Source: an uncultured Prevotella sp.
GTDB lineage: Bacteria > Bacteroidota > Bacteroidia > Bacteroidales > Bacteroidaceae
Direction of reading: 5' to 3'
Length of the DNA: 64,000 nt
Assembly (NCBI GenBank): GCA_946548085.1
Contig: CAMNPN010000011.1
Location: 27,481-91,480, forward strand
Part shown: positions 37,792 to 46,798 of the stretch, piece by piece
Layout of the letters: each line of letters starts with the position of its first letter
Position numbering within the stretch: position 1 is the stretch's first letter
Translations under genes and position numbers: made by a program
The notes under the pieces: generated by a model
What the model saw: only the letters and a program-made list of their open reading frames with translations
Database searches by the model: none
What the model was told of the DNA's origin: nothing

Positions 37792-37851
37792 CATGGTATT
37801 ATATAAGATGTTCGCGATAACTTGATGAATTAATTAAAAAGACGTAAAGAT

Positions 37852-39306
37852 ATGAAGAATGTTAAAGCACTGTTGCTCATGCTGCTGATGGTGGTGATGA
37901 GCATGGGCGTGAAGGCCCAGGAGACCCAAAATGGTCAGGAGTCGCAAGAGGTAAAGGAGCCTCAGGCAGTTCAGAATGCTCAGGAGGCCCCGAAAGTGGT
38001 GGTCACGGGAACGGACGGCTACACAGGTGGCACGATTGTCGTCAACGAAGAGAAGTCGAGCGGACAGACGGTGGTCATCACGGTGACGCCTGCCACCGAC
38101 TATTATATCGCCAAGAAAGACATCGAGGTGATCCCGGCCAGAGACCCCTCGCTGGCAACCCGTACTGAGGGAGAAAGCACGGCACCGGCCATCGACCAGA
38201 AGCCGCTGGCGCTGACGCTGGTGGTCGCTGACGGCGAGGAACAGAAAGACGATGTCGACGACCTCACCGCCCAGCGCGAGTATAGCTTCACCGTGCCCGA
38301 AGGCCTCGGCGCCTGGATCGCGAAGGCCGACTTCCACGAGGTGGACAAGCCCGTCACTTCTGGAAAGATAGACGGCTCGGACGTGAGTTGGGAGGTGACA
38401 GGCGAGGCCGAGAACACGTCGCTGACACTCGACGGTGAGGGCGCCGCCACCCTCGGAGAGACCGCTCCCTGGGAGGCGTTCAAGGATCAGATCGTCTCGC
38501 TGACAGTCGGCGAGGATGTGCAGGATCTGGGCGACGGTCTGCTCGCAGGCCTCGGCAGCCTCAGGACCATCACCCTGAAGGGCTCGAAGATTGTGGGCCT
38601 CGGCCGGAACACCCTCTCGAAGGAGGTGACCGTTGATGTCGCAGGACAACTCTATAATGAATACAAAGCCTCCGACGACTGGGGCCAGGCCACCATCACC
38701 AGCACTGGCGGCACCCAGATGACGGGCGTCGCCTTCGGCACGAACAACGACTACGACACCTTCGTCAGCAGCGAGGCCCTGCAGGTGCCCTCCATGCTGA
38801 CGGCCTACACCGTCACTGGCGTTGACGGCAGCAGGGTGGTGCTCGACGAGGTGAAGGTCATCCCGGCTGGTGTGCCCGTGCTGCTCTTCAGCAAGGGCCT
38901 CGACGACAGTGACTTCATCACCGCCAAGGCCACAGACCAGGACGGCGACATCACCGTGAAGAAACAGACAGGCGGCACCACATACTCGCTCCAGGTGGCC
39001 CCCGAGGGCGGACAGCCGGTCGGATTGGGAGAGGTCTACCTGCTCTACAACGACGTGTTCTACCTCTCTCAGGCTGGCACCATCCCCGCTGGCGGCATCT
39101 ACCTGCAGCCGGCAAAGGAGCAGCTCGTCAAGACCCGTTCGATGCTCGTCATCGACGGCACCGGCACCACGGCCATCGATGCCCCCGTCACATTCGCCTC
39201 TCAGCGCCCTGATGCCTGGTACACCCTCGACGGCCGCCGCCTCAGCGGCAAGCCCTCGCAGAAAGGTGTCTACATCAATGGTGGCGTCAAGGTCGTGATT
39301 AAGTGA
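37852..39306 (+). CDS. Secreted protein sharing its N-terminal domain with the downstream giant protein
   Basis: A 484-residue protein with signal peptide 1-23 (LLLMLLMVVMSMGVKAQ). A Gln/Glu-rich linker is followed by a beta domain, about 45-165 ('YTGGTIVVNEEKSSGQT', 'VTPATDYYIAKKDIEVIPA', 'REYSFTVPEGLGAWIAKADF'), clearly alike to residues 20-140 of the giant at 40398. Next comes a short leucine-rich stretch (LGSLRTITLKGSKIVGLG), then a beta-rich region and the tail 'WYTLDGRRLSGKPSQKGVYI' ending GGVKVVIK. This tail is a short C-terminal signature of Prevotella and Bacteroides surface proteins related to T9SS-type tails. I do not recognise a specific function; a surface or matrix role is likely. 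Confidence 0.7.
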   Translation: MKNVKALLLMLLMVVMSMGVKAQETQNGQESQEVKEPQAVQNAQEAPKVVVTGTDGYTGGTIVVNEEKSSGQTVVITVTPATDYYIAKKDIEVIPARDPSLATRTEGESTAPAIDQKPLALTLVVADGEEQKDDVDDLTAQREYSFTVPEGLGAWIAKADFHEVDKPVTSGKIDGSDVSWEVTGEAENTSLTLDGEGAATLGETAPWEAFKDQIVSLTVGEDVQDLGDGLLAGLGSLRTITLKGSKIVGLGRNTLSKEVTVDVAGQLYNEYKASDDWGQATITSTGGTQMTGVAFGTNNDYDTFVSSEALQVPSMLTAYTVTGVDGSRVVLDEVKVIPAGVPVLLFSKGLDDSDFITAKATDQDGDITVKKQTGGTTYSLQVAPEGGQPVGLGEVYLLYNDVFYLSQAGTIPAGGIYLQPAKEQLVKTRSMLVIDGTGTTAIDAPVTFASQRPDAWYTLDGRRLSGKPSQKGVYINGGVKVVIK

Positions 39307-39370
39307 GAGAAGCGGCAAAGTTCACATTGACGCTGGAACTGTACAGAGAGACATTGACGCAGGATATGAC

Positions 39371-39541
39371 ATGGATACGGACTATGATTTCAAAGGTAAG
39401 GATTTTGGCTATGCAAGAACATTGGACGAACTGGAACTTGCGCTTGATGAGGCAGATTCTGAACGTAGTGATCCGTCTAAATGGGTTACTCCTGTTGAAT
39501 TTCATTCTCGCATAGAAAACAAATATCCATGGCTAAGGTAG
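39371..39541 (+). CDS. Small antitoxin-like ORF
   Basis: A 56-residue ORF (MDTDYDFKGKDFGYARTLDE, then a helical acidic stretch and WVTPVEFHSRIENKYPWLR). It is not assigned to a named family. It overlaps by 13 bases the start of the RelE/ParE-like remnant, the usual antitoxin-before-toxin layout. Its frame is also open upstream to about 39302 without an ATG, so it may be the end of a longer broken gene. Confidence 0.5.
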   Translation: MDTDYDFKGKDFGYARTLDELELALDEADSERSDPSKWVTPVEFHSRIENKYPWLR

Positions 39542-39661
39542 TTTGGCGAGAAAAGGCTTTGCTTCTGCTTGAAGCGCACAAGGTGTCTGACACATTGTGA
39601 GCATATTTGGGACATGCGAATGAATCCTGTAAAATTGAAAAGAATGAAGTTCGATATATGA
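39529..39661 (+). pseudogene. RelE/ParE-type toxin remnant with internal deletion
   Basis: The 5' piece reads MAKVVWREKALLLLEAH, the first strand and helix of RelE/ParE toxins, and stops at TGA 39598. In another frame, from about 39608, the DNA reads IWDMRMNPVKLKRMKFDI and stops at 39659; this is the C-terminal 'IWD.R..P..L' end of the same family. The middle 60 or so residues are missing. The two ends in order, in a single short segment, show decay by deletion and frameshift. Confidence 0.68.
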
Positions 39662-39678
39662 AGCAAGAATATATGACA
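39658..39678 (+). repeat. 21-bp direct repeat, copy 1
   Basis: ATGAAGCAAGAATATATGAC followed by A is identical to 40371-40391. Copy 1 supplies the start codon of the truncated RhuM-like gene. The next bases differ (CA versus AC), and the preceding base also differs. Confidence 0.9.
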
Positions 39679-40302
39679 CACGATATACACACCACGCAGC
39701 ACGACGGACCGCAGCAGGGAGAGATTATTCTCTACCAGCCCGACGAGACCGTACGCCTCGAGGTGCGACTGGAGGATGATACCGTCTGGCTGACGCAACA
39801 GCAGATGGCGGAGTTGTTCCAGACAACAAGGAATAATATAACTTTGCATATTGGCAACATTTTCAAAGAAGATGAGTTGGAGGAATCGTCAGTACGTAAG
39901 GAATCCTTACTAACTGCATCCGACGGAAAAAGATATCGCACAAAATTCTACAACTTAGACGTAATTATTTCTGTTGGATATCGTGTGAAATCCCAGCGGG
40001 GCACAAAGTTCCGTCAGTGGGCAAATAAGATAATAAAGGAGTATTTACTTCGAGGATATACCATTAATCTGCAACTACAACAGATGGAACAGCGTATGGA
40101 TGCTCGTCTTGAAGCACACGTACAAAATGAACAGAAACGTTTCAGCCAGATAGAGCAGACATTGGTCAACCAACAGCAGAAGATCGACTTCTTCGTCCGC
40201 ACGAACCAGCCGCCGGTAGAGGGCGTGCTGTTCGAAGGTCAGATATTTGATGCCTTCGAACTGATGGGAATCGACAAGAACGTCATCCTTGGCCAACTAT
40301 AA
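39658..40302 (+). CDS. Truncated RhuM-family protein
   Basis: Starts MKQEYMTHDIHTTQHD at 39658. An upstream start at 39607 would lie inside the decayed toxin and is less likely. The N-terminal RhuM domain is intact: 'LEVRLEDDTVWLTQQQMAEL', 'LHIGNIFKEDELEESSV', 'YNLDVIISVGYRVKSQRGT', 'FRQWANKIIKEYLLRGYTIN'. A coiled stretch and 'GVLFEGQIFDAFELMGIDKN' follow, then a stop after 'VILGQL'. Related proteins run about 100 residues further, through a second conserved domain after 'FDA', so this is a C-terminally broken copy of 214 residues. RhuM proteins are often found in islands and are suspected DNA-binding or toxin-like proteins; no activity is established. Confidence 0.75.
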   Translation: MKQEYMTHDIHTTQHDGPQQGEIILYQPDETVRLEVRLEDDTVWLTQQQMAELFQTTRNNITLHIGNIFKEDELEESSVRKESLLTASDGKRYRTKFYNLDVIISVGYRVKSQRGTKFRQWANKIIKEYLLRGYTINLQLQQMEQRMDARLEAHVQNEQKRFSQIEQTLVNQQQKIDFFVRTNQPPVEGVLFEGQIFDAFELMGIDKNVILGQL

Positions 40303-40337
40303 AGGACTACGAATTTTACGAATGAAGATAAGCGACA

Positions 40338-40364
40338 ACGGATTACACGGATTCAACGGATTCA
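40338..40364. repeat. 9-bp tandem repeat ACGGATTCA
   Basis: ACGGATTAC, ACGGATTCA, ACGGATTCA in tandem, in the 68-base gap between the RhuM fragment and the second direct-repeat copy. Such strings are common as intergenic debris in Bacteroidota. Confidence 0.7.
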
Positions 40365-40370
40365 AGACAA

Positions 40371-40391
40371 ATGAAGCAAGAATATATGACA
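40371..40391 (+). repeat. 21-bp direct repeat, copy 2
   Basis: Identical to 39658-39678. This copy lies directly before the likely start (40398) of the giant gene and is in frame with it, giving an optional leader MKQEYMTTY. Confidence 0.9.
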
Positions 40392-40397
40392 ACATAC

Positions 40398-43300
40398 ATG
40401 AATAAGACAATGATGAGGTTTTTTGCCATCGCCCTGCTGCTGATGGTCAGCCTGGGCGCTCGGGCAGAAGTAAAAGTATTGTTCGGAGTAAACGGCACGG
40501 AACTGCAGCCTGATAAGGACGGCAAGGTCACCCTCGGCCAGAAAGAACTGACGGGCGGTACTGTCATTATCTCTCAGGAAGACCAGAAAGACGGCACGAC
40601 GAAGTTGTTCCTCGCTGTGACCCCCGACAAAGGCTACAGGCTGGCTGAGAATGGTCTCGAGGTCTATACCGTCGCCCCCGCCGACATCAGTCAAACCCGC
40701 ACCGTGAAAGCCTCTACCAAACTCGATATCAAAAGCGAAGACTTTAAAGACGAAGCCTCGAAGCGCACCTATACCGCCACCATCGACTCCAAGCTTGCCC
40801 TTTGGGTGAAGAGCGCGACTTTCGCTTCAAATGGATCAAAAGGAAACAGAGATGTTACCCATACTTATTATGCTTTACATTGCAACGGTAATGGCTATCT
40901 TCGTGTGAACGGAGAGGCCAGCGTCAGCTTGACTAACCATGCCACTTTCTACTATGGCAATATCTTTAGCAACGACGGCAGTTCGCTATGGGTAATCACA
41001 TCCGACGGTTACCTGAAGAACAACTACTTCTACCTGAACGTGGCCAACAACAGTACGCTGTATCTCTCCATTGACCCCGTTACGCAGTGGACGCTGGAGG
41101 ATATCGATGGTCAGACAAAAAAACACGTAAAGATAAATGACGGCACCAATGACCTGTACCTCTGCTATGACAATAAAACTATCAAACTTGCCACATCACC
41201 GAGCGGCTACTACAATGCTTGCCCAATCACTTTGACCGAGGAGAGCTGGTCTGGCCCGACAACTGCAGACCTCACCCTGCAGTCGCCACAACTCATCACC
41301 TATCTCCGTGGCTACTTCACACAGAAGTTCAACTACAGTTTCGTCAACGATGCTGGCAAAACAGTGTCGGAAAACAACAAGGAGCGGAGAGTCTATGCCA
41401 CCTACAGCTACGTCAGCGGTGGTAGCAATAAGGGTACAGACTGGAATATCACAAACGATGGCATTATCTATAACATGAAGGCCAGCGGCGACGTCGCTGT
41501 TACTGCCACCTACAATGTACTGCCTGCTGACCCAAAAGCACTTGGTTTACACCCCAATCCATCGTCGATGAACAATAGGAAGTTCACCATCCAGCAGAAG
41601 GCATTTACACCGACCGCTGACATGGATTATCTGTTTTTCAGCATCAAGGGCGGCGATGACTATTGCTATCCCTACGATGATGGCATCAGCGAGAACTCCC
41701 CTGTGAAGGCTAACGGCAAGGGTGGAACGGGAAACACCTCAGTGCTCTCAGACCCCCTTAATGATGGCTCTGGTCGTAACCTGGAAATAAGTTGGAAGAT
41801 TACCACCGACGATGCCGGCTTCTGCATGTTCAAGAATACAAGCACTGGGCGCTATCTATATTTCTACGAGCCGAAGAGCACTTCGGAAAGTATTGGCGAG
41901 CTGCGTGTGGGAGCCACTACGTTGCCCACCGACGCTACACTTAGCCAGTATAAGTTCCGACTCTATAAAACCAGCACCACAGACTATAGCACGTGCTACT
42001 TTATTATTCCCTATAGCAAGTTGTTCGCTATTTACAAGAGTGACGGAATAGCCGCTGATCTTTATGCCAGCCTTAACATCACAGACTACAAGACTGACAA
42101 TGTTATACGTCCCTTCAAATCGAACGATAACTCCAAGTGGTGCATATACAAGTACGAGGCAGAATATCGCGTGAGGAACGACTTTACCTTCAGCGGCCCT
42201 GCCAGTACCGATGCTATTGGCAATGTTAAATTCACATCTACCGATGGTTGGTACGGCAAATATATCAAGGAGTCGCCAAAGGAAGGCAACGGCCAGCGAG
42301 GGCTGGTGGTCAGCGGCAGTTACAACACCAACAAAGTCAACTACATCTGGACGGTGATAGGTCTTGACGATTATATCGACCATACGAACTGGACAACAGG
42401 CGACGGTGGTTACGTAAAAACTATTGTAAACAATAAGAATTTCACTTTCAACGTCAGTTCCCTACCGATATCTACTGCCTCTGGTACCGTACAGTTACAG
42501 CTCAGAGGGGGAGAGGAAGATGAGAATTCTGCGACGAAACCCTACAAATGGTCAGAAAAGAAGACGCTGGGCTTTACTATCCTTGGCAATGGCACGGTGG
42601 AGTTCACAGACATTTCCTCTCTGTCGGAAATCACCAGCAGCGGTGGAGCCTATCGACTGACAGCAGATGTGTCGTACACCGCCCCCGGAGTAACAACTTT
42701 TAGTGGTATCCTCGACTGCAACAATAAGACCATCAGCGGCCTTACGGCACCGCTGTTTAATACACTGACCAACGGCACGGTGTGCAACTTAAATATCTCA
42801 GATGCAAATATCAGTCAGGACGGACAGGTGGGTGCTATTGCCTGTGTGGCCAATGGTGGCAGCCGCATATACAACGTGGGTATCCTCAGCGGCAGTGTGA
42901 GTAGCACGTCAACCAGCACTGCTAATAGTTCAGTGGGCTGTTGCGGCGGACTGGTGGGGCTGCTAGACGGCTCTGCCCGCGTCATAAACTGCTTCAGCTA
43001 TGCTAAAATTACGGGTGGCAACCGTGTGGGAGGCATCGTGGGCTATAACAACTTCGAGACCAAATCCAACGATGCACGTACTATGGTGATGAACTGTATG
43101 TTCTATGGCGATATTACTGGTGGATCGTCTAAGGCTCCAATCTATAATGGCAAGATTATAACAAACAGAAGTGATGCTAATGGTGTGAGCAACTTCAATT
43201 ATTTCTGGGCAGGTGCTTCTTATGTTCAAAACAGACATATAGATGTATATAATTGCGCACTGGCAGCTGAGACACGATTCTTGCAACGGTTTGAATTCTT

Positions 43301-45989
43301 CCGCAACATGCTCAACAGTAATCGAGAATTAGCAGCTTGGTGGGCCACAGGCAGTCGCAACAATAAGGATGAAATGATGAAATGGGTGTTGGAACCTTCA
43401 CAGATTGGTAGCAGCACGCCATATCCCATTCTGAAGAAACAGGGTTATTATCCTTCTGTTGTTAACAACAATTCAGCTACTACGTCTTCTGACAATTCTT
43501 CTGCTATTGATTATACGAAGTCTACTGCTCCTGAGACGCCAGAAACCACAAAAACGCTTTCTGTAACTCTTAGTGGCGAAGGTATTACAACGACCTCATT
43601 GACATTGCCTATCACAGACAAAGATCCGAACCACTTTAACTTTAATTACCATAAAGTACAACTGCCTTATTTTAACGATGTAGGAACCGGGAACTACACC
43701 AACAATAAAGTAGTGACCGGCTGGGAGGTATCTGTTTCTGGTGGCACACATGGTTTTTCTGACGATTCTTCTGATGCAAGTGCAAGTGTAAATGAGGCAG
43801 GCGATATTACGCTTACCACCCCATATAACTTCGCAGATCGCAAAAGCACAGAGAAGGATAATTATGCAAATAGTGGGCGTATCTTCAATCAAGGTGCTTA
43901 CTTTGATGTTCCTGAGGGGGTAACATCTATTACGATTAAGCCTCACTGGGCCAAGTGTGTCTATGTCTCCGACGCATACCCTGATGTCGTGTACAATCAG
44001 GGTATGGGTGGAGCTGCTAACGTTACAACCATTGGTGGCGGACAACGCTTTGAAAACGACAAAAAGTATAATCTTGTTACTTGTACTCGTGATGACCAAA
44101 ATGGCCAGGTTGTTTACACTTCCATGGGTAATGCAGTAAATGCATTGGCCCCTTCTGGCACCGTTTACGATAATGCTATTGTGCTTGTGGGCAATGTTCA
44201 TAGTACCAGTGTTTCTTCTACTGAAAGTAATAAGCCATTTACCATCATGTCTATTGACTTAGATAAGGACAACGAACCTGACTATTCGTATATTTTGCGT
44301 TTTGATAGCCGTGTTCGCTTACACCCTGTCAGGGTTGACTTCATAAATATTATAGGTCTTGGTATGGCACAGAAGTCGAATGGTGGTACTGGTACTTATA
44401 ATTTTGGTATTCTGCAGCCACTCGGTTGGTTTGAGTCAACCAACACATCCCTTTTCCGATTCACGCAGTTCGAGTATGATAAAAAGGATAGGGTGGAAAG
44501 TCCAATGATTTTGCAGGGCGGTGTGATTGAACAATGGGTGACTGTTGGAGGAACTGAAACAACTCATAAAGAAGGAAAAACGGTAACCTACTATCACGTT
44601 GGAGGCAATGTGTGGTTCAAGGAATTTCATATTGGCGTCCATCAGGATAAAACGCAGGATGAGTTTGTCAGTCCCCATCCCCCCATTTCGGTAACAGGTG
44701 GCGACTTTAACGAGTTCTATCTGACAGGTTTATATAACACCCCCAATGCCAATTATGATGACAATGCAGAATGCTACATCAATGGCGGTCACTTCGGCAA
44801 GGTGGCAGGAACGGGTATGCAGGGTATTGGCACAATTGGTGGCGGAGGTAAGGGTAATATTATTTGGCAGATAGACAATGCCGATATCGATGAGTTTTAT
44901 GCTGGTGGAACCAATGCCGCCCATATCGCTGAGGGAGACATCTTTACCGTCATCTCTAATAGTCGTGTAGACCAGTTCTGTGGTGGTCCCAAGTTTGGCA
45001 ACATGAATAGTGATAAGAAAGTGGTTACAAATGCCACCAATTGCACTTTCCGCACCTTCTTTGGTGCCGGCTATGGTGGTAATTCATATAACCGTAGATA
45101 TCCTGCAAATCAGAATAGTAAAATTAATATCGACTGGAACGACTGGGTTTCCAAACAATACACAAAGAAATATGACGCTGCATACAATGGTGTAGAAACA
45201 CGAATTGATTATCAGTTCCTGCCAATGTCTGGCAATACTACTAACGTATGCCGCCTGTTTGTTGATTATGTCAGCTTCTCGCTGGCCACCACATATGATG
45301 TCACATCAAAACTCACTGGTTGCACCATTGCTAAAAGTCCGCTTGGAAGTCTCGATCTTTTCGAAGGATGTATTGGTAACTTCTATGGTGGCGGTAGTCT
45401 TGGCAAAGTAGATGGTAATGTAAAGTCGACACTCACGAATTGTAAAGTAGAAGGTAGTGCATTTGGTGCAGGCTACTCTGCAACACTTCCTACTGTTGCT
45501 GTGATGAATAATAGTTTCCAAACAGAGCCTTACTACGATGGAAACCTCGGAGCCTATTTGGATGCGGTACTCCCTACCACATTGCCCTATACTTGGGAAC
45601 AAGCCAGCACTGTCAATTCTACAGAAACGGCAATTAATACAGGCACACAAAAACTCTTTACCACCGTAAATCTGAGCAAGTCCAACCTTGGCTCGGTGAA
45701 TGGCAATGTCACCCTCACCATCGATGGCAGCAGCGATAAAGGTTCTACAGTCTCTGGCAACGTCTTCGGCGGCGGTGAATCGAGCTATGTCACAGGTACT
45801 GACCACAAAGTCACTGTCACATTAGCGGGAAAAACCCAAGTACTAGGTAATGTCTATGGTGGCGGCGATAAGGGCCTCGTAGAAGGCAGCACAGAGGTGA
45901 ATATTCTGAAGGAACTACCGACTTCCGGTAGTGGTAGTAGCTCAGGAGAAGGCACAGGTGAGGGTTCCGGCAGTGGCTCTGGTAATTAA
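40398..45989 (+). CDS. Giant secreted protein with GLUG-type and Y/F-G-G-G repeats, no T9SS tail
   Basis: Start taken at MNKTMMRFFAIALLLMVSLG, a normal signal peptide; an in-frame ATG at 40371 would add nine residues from the direct repeat. Of 1,863 residues, about 22-145 match the N-terminal domain of the 484-residue protein (LTGGTVIISQEDQ; VTPDKGYRLAENGLEVYT). About 150-280 is a beta-trefoil-like region (YALHCNGNGYLRVNG; YFYLNVANN). About 735-910 are GLUG-like repeats (GGLVGLLDGSARVINCFSYA; VGGIVGYNN). From about 1450 Y/F-G-G-G units appear (NFYGGGSLGKVDGN; VSGNVFGGGESSYV). The end is a Gly/Ser tail (SGSGSSSGEGTGEG) with no T9SS sorting domain. Probably a surface or matrix adhesin; how it crosses the outer membrane is not evident. 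Confidence 0.75.
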   Translation: MNKTMMRFFAIALLLMVSLGARAEVKVLFGVNGTELQPDKDGKVTLGQKELTGGTVIISQEDQKDGTTKLFLAVTPDKGYRLAENGLEVYTVAPADISQTRTVKASTKLDIKSEDFKDEASKRTYTATIDSKLALWVKSATFASNGSKGNRDVTHTYYALHCNGNGYLRVNGEASVSLTNHATFYYGNIFSNDGSSLWVITSDGYLKNNYFYLNVANNSTLYLSIDPVTQWTLEDIDGQTKKHVKINDGTNDLYLCYDNKTIKLATSPSGYYNACPITLTEESWSGPTTADLTLQSPQLITYLRGYFTQKFNYSFVNDAGKTVSENNKERRVYATYSYVSGGSNKGTDWNITNDGIIYNMKASGDVAVTATYNVLPADPKALGLHPNPSSMNNRKFTIQQKAFTPTADMDYLFFSIKGGDDYCYPYDDGISENSPVKANGKGGTGNTSVLSDPLNDGSGRNLEISWKITTDDAGFCMFKNTSTGRYLYFYEPKSTSESIGELRVGATTLPTDATLSQYKFRLYKTSTTDYSTCYFIIPYSKLFAIYKSDGIAADLYASLNITDYKTDNVIRPFKSNDNSKWCIYKYEAEYRVRNDFTFSGPASTDAIGNVKFTSTDGWYGKYIKESPKEGNGQRGLVVSGSYNTNKVNYIWTVIGLDDYIDHTNWTTGDGGYVKTIVNNKNFTFNVSSLPISTASGTVQLQLRGGEEDENSATKPYKWSEKKTLGFTILGNGTVEFTDISSLSEITSSGGAYRLTADVSYTAPGVTTFSGILDCNNKTISGLTAPLFNTLTNGTVCNLNISDANISQDGQVGAIACVANGGSRIYNVGILSGSVSSTSTSTANSSVGCCGGLVGLLDGSARVINCFSYAKITGGNRVGGIVGYNNFETKSNDARTMVMNCMFYGDITGGSSKAPIYNGKIITNRSDANGVSNFNYFWAGASYVQNRHIDVYNCALAAETRFLQRFEFFRNMLNSNRELAAWWATGSRNNKDEMMKWVLEPSQIGSSTPYPILKKQGYYPSVVNNNSATTSSDNSSAIDYTKSTAPETPETTKTLSVTLSGEGITTTSLTLPITDKDPNHFNFNYHKVQLPYFNDVGTGNYTNNKVVTGWEVSVSGGTHGFSDDSSDASASVNEAGDITLTTPYNFADRKSTEKDNYANSGRIFNQGAYFDVPEGVTSITIKPHWAKCVYVSDAYPDVVYNQGMGGAANVTTIGGGQRFENDKKYNLVTCTRDDQNGQVVYTSMGNAVNALAPSGTVYDNAIVLVGNVHSTSVSSTESNKPFTIMSIDLDKDNEPDYSYILRFDSRVRLHPVRVDFINIIGLGMAQKSNGGTGTYNFGILQPLGWFESTNTSLFRFTQFEYDKKDRVESPMILQGGVIEQWVTVGGTETTHKEGKTVTYYHVGGNVWFKEFHIGVHQDKTQDEFVSPHPPISVTGGDFNEFYLTGLYNTPNANYDDNAECYINGGHFGKVAGTGMQGIGTIGGGGKGNIIWQIDNADIDEFYAGGTNAAHIAEGDIFTVISNSRVDQFCGGPKFGNMNSDKKVVTNATNCTFRTFFGAGYGGNSYNRRYPANQNSKINIDWNDWVSKQYTKKYDAAYNGVETRIDYQFLPMSGNTTNVCRLFVDYVSFSLATTYDVTSKLTGCTIAKSPLGSLDLFEGCIGNFYGGGSLGKVDGNVKSTLTNCKVEGSAFGAGYSATLPTVAVMNNSFQTEPYYDGNLGAYLDAVLPTTLPYTWEQASTVNSTETAINTGTQKLFTTVNLSKSNLGSVNGNVTLTIDGSSDKGSTVSGNVFGGGESSYVTGTDHKVTVTLAGKTQVLGNVYGGGDKGLVEGSTEVNILKELPTSGSGSSSGEGTGEGSGSGSGN

Positions 45990-46016
45990 ACACACGGGGA
46001 CAGCCCCCCTGTGATG

Positions 46017-46053
46017 TAAGACGGAAGACGGAATAAAGAATAAGATCAAGATA
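46017..46053 (+). repeat. 37-bp direct repeat, copy 1
   Basis: TAAGACGGAAGACGGAATAA and 17 further bases, 35 of 37 identical to 47043-47079. It ends at the A of the first DUF3791 start codon, so it holds that gene's leader. Confidence 0.9.
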
Positions 46054-46310
46054 TGGCAAAGAGTGAATCAATGAAGAATGTTATTGAAATATCAAAGACG
46101 CAGGTAATAATGGCCTTTGTGGCTACATGCATTGAGGCTACGGCACGTTTGCTGAACACATCTTATAAAGAAGTGTATCAGCGAATGAAGCATGTAGGAC
46201 TGATAGAACACTATATCATTCCTCACTATGAAACTCTTCATAGCGAAAGTCGTGAGAATATTGCAAAGGACATTGCTGAGTGCCTAACAGAATGGGAGGG
46301 CAGGAGATGA
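46053..46310 (+). CDS. DUF3791 protein, first of toxin-antitoxin-like triplet
   Basis: An 85-residue helical protein (VIMAFVATCIEATARLLNTS; YKEVYQRMKHVGLIEHYIIP; HYETLHSESRENIAKDIAEC). It fits DUF3791, a small family found beside DUF3990 in Bacteroidota and Firmicutes. Its stop overlaps the next start as ATGA, typical of paired small genes. It may be the antitoxin or an accessory of the DUF3990 protein; this is inferred from operon order. A start at MKNVIEIS, 18 bases on, is possible. Confidence 0.72.
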   Translation: MAKSESMKNVIEISKTQVIMAFVATCIEATARLLNTSYKEVYQRMKHVGLIEHYIIPHYETLHSESRENIAKDIAECLTEWEGRR

Positions 46311-46798
46311 AGGAGATAATCGTCTATCATGGGGGAACGGAAATCGTTGAGCATCCGAACTGCAAGGCGGGCCGCCGTAATCTGGACTTTGGCCAAGGCT
46401 TTTATGTGACCAATATTTCTCAGCAAGCTATAAGTTGGGCTCGTCTGGTGGCCGATAAAAGAGGTAAAGATCCTGTTCTAAACCGATACCGTCTGAATCG
46501 CGAGGGAATTCTGGCCGAGGGTCGCTGTAAGGTATTTGAGGCATACGATAAAGACTGGTTGGAGTTCATCGTGGTCAGTCGTCGTGGGCTGGATGTGGCC
46601 AGTAATTATGATTATATTGAAGGCGGCGTGGCAAACGACCGCGTGGTTGATACTGTCAACCTCTATATGGCAGGACTGATGGAAGAGGAAACGGCCTTGC
46701 GTCGTTTGTCAGAACATCGGCCGAACAATCAGATGTGCTTCCTGTCTCAGGAATTAACTGATAAATATCTCATTTTCGATGGAACAGACGATATCTAA
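46307..46798 (+). CDS. DUF3990 protein, predicted ADP-ribosyltransferase-fold toxin
   Basis: A 163-residue protein starting MKEIIVYHGGTEIVEHPNCK at the ATG inside the ATGA overlap. The pattern 'YHGG...' then 'DFGQGFYVTNISQQAISWAR' is the DUF3990 signature and recalls the H-Y-x active site of ADP-ribosyltransferases (His in YHGG, Tyr in GFYVT); the third catalytic residue is not certain. Conserved downstream parts are 'WLEFIVVSRRG' and 'YDYIEGGVANDRVVDTVNLY', 'NQMCFLSQELTDKYLIF'. DUF3990 is grouped with ADP-ribosyltransferases in fold classifications, and the linkage to two DUF3791 genes suggests a toxin-antitoxin module. The target is unknown. Confidence 0.75.
   Translation: MKEIIVYHGGTEIVEHPNCKAGRRNLDFGQGFYVTNISQQAISWARLVADKRGKDPVLNRYRLNREGILAEGRCKVFEAYDKDWLEFIVVSRRGLDVASNYDYIEGGVANDRVVDTVNLYMAGLMEEETALRRLSEHRPNNQMCFLSQELTDKYLIFDGTDDI

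Noticed and set aside
37834-39318. 494-codon minus-strand frame opposite the 484-residue secreted protein
   Set aside because: Almost exactly antiparallel to a gene with promoter, signal peptide and recognisable tail; its translation ends in a His-rich stretch complementary to Met codons and shows no domain.
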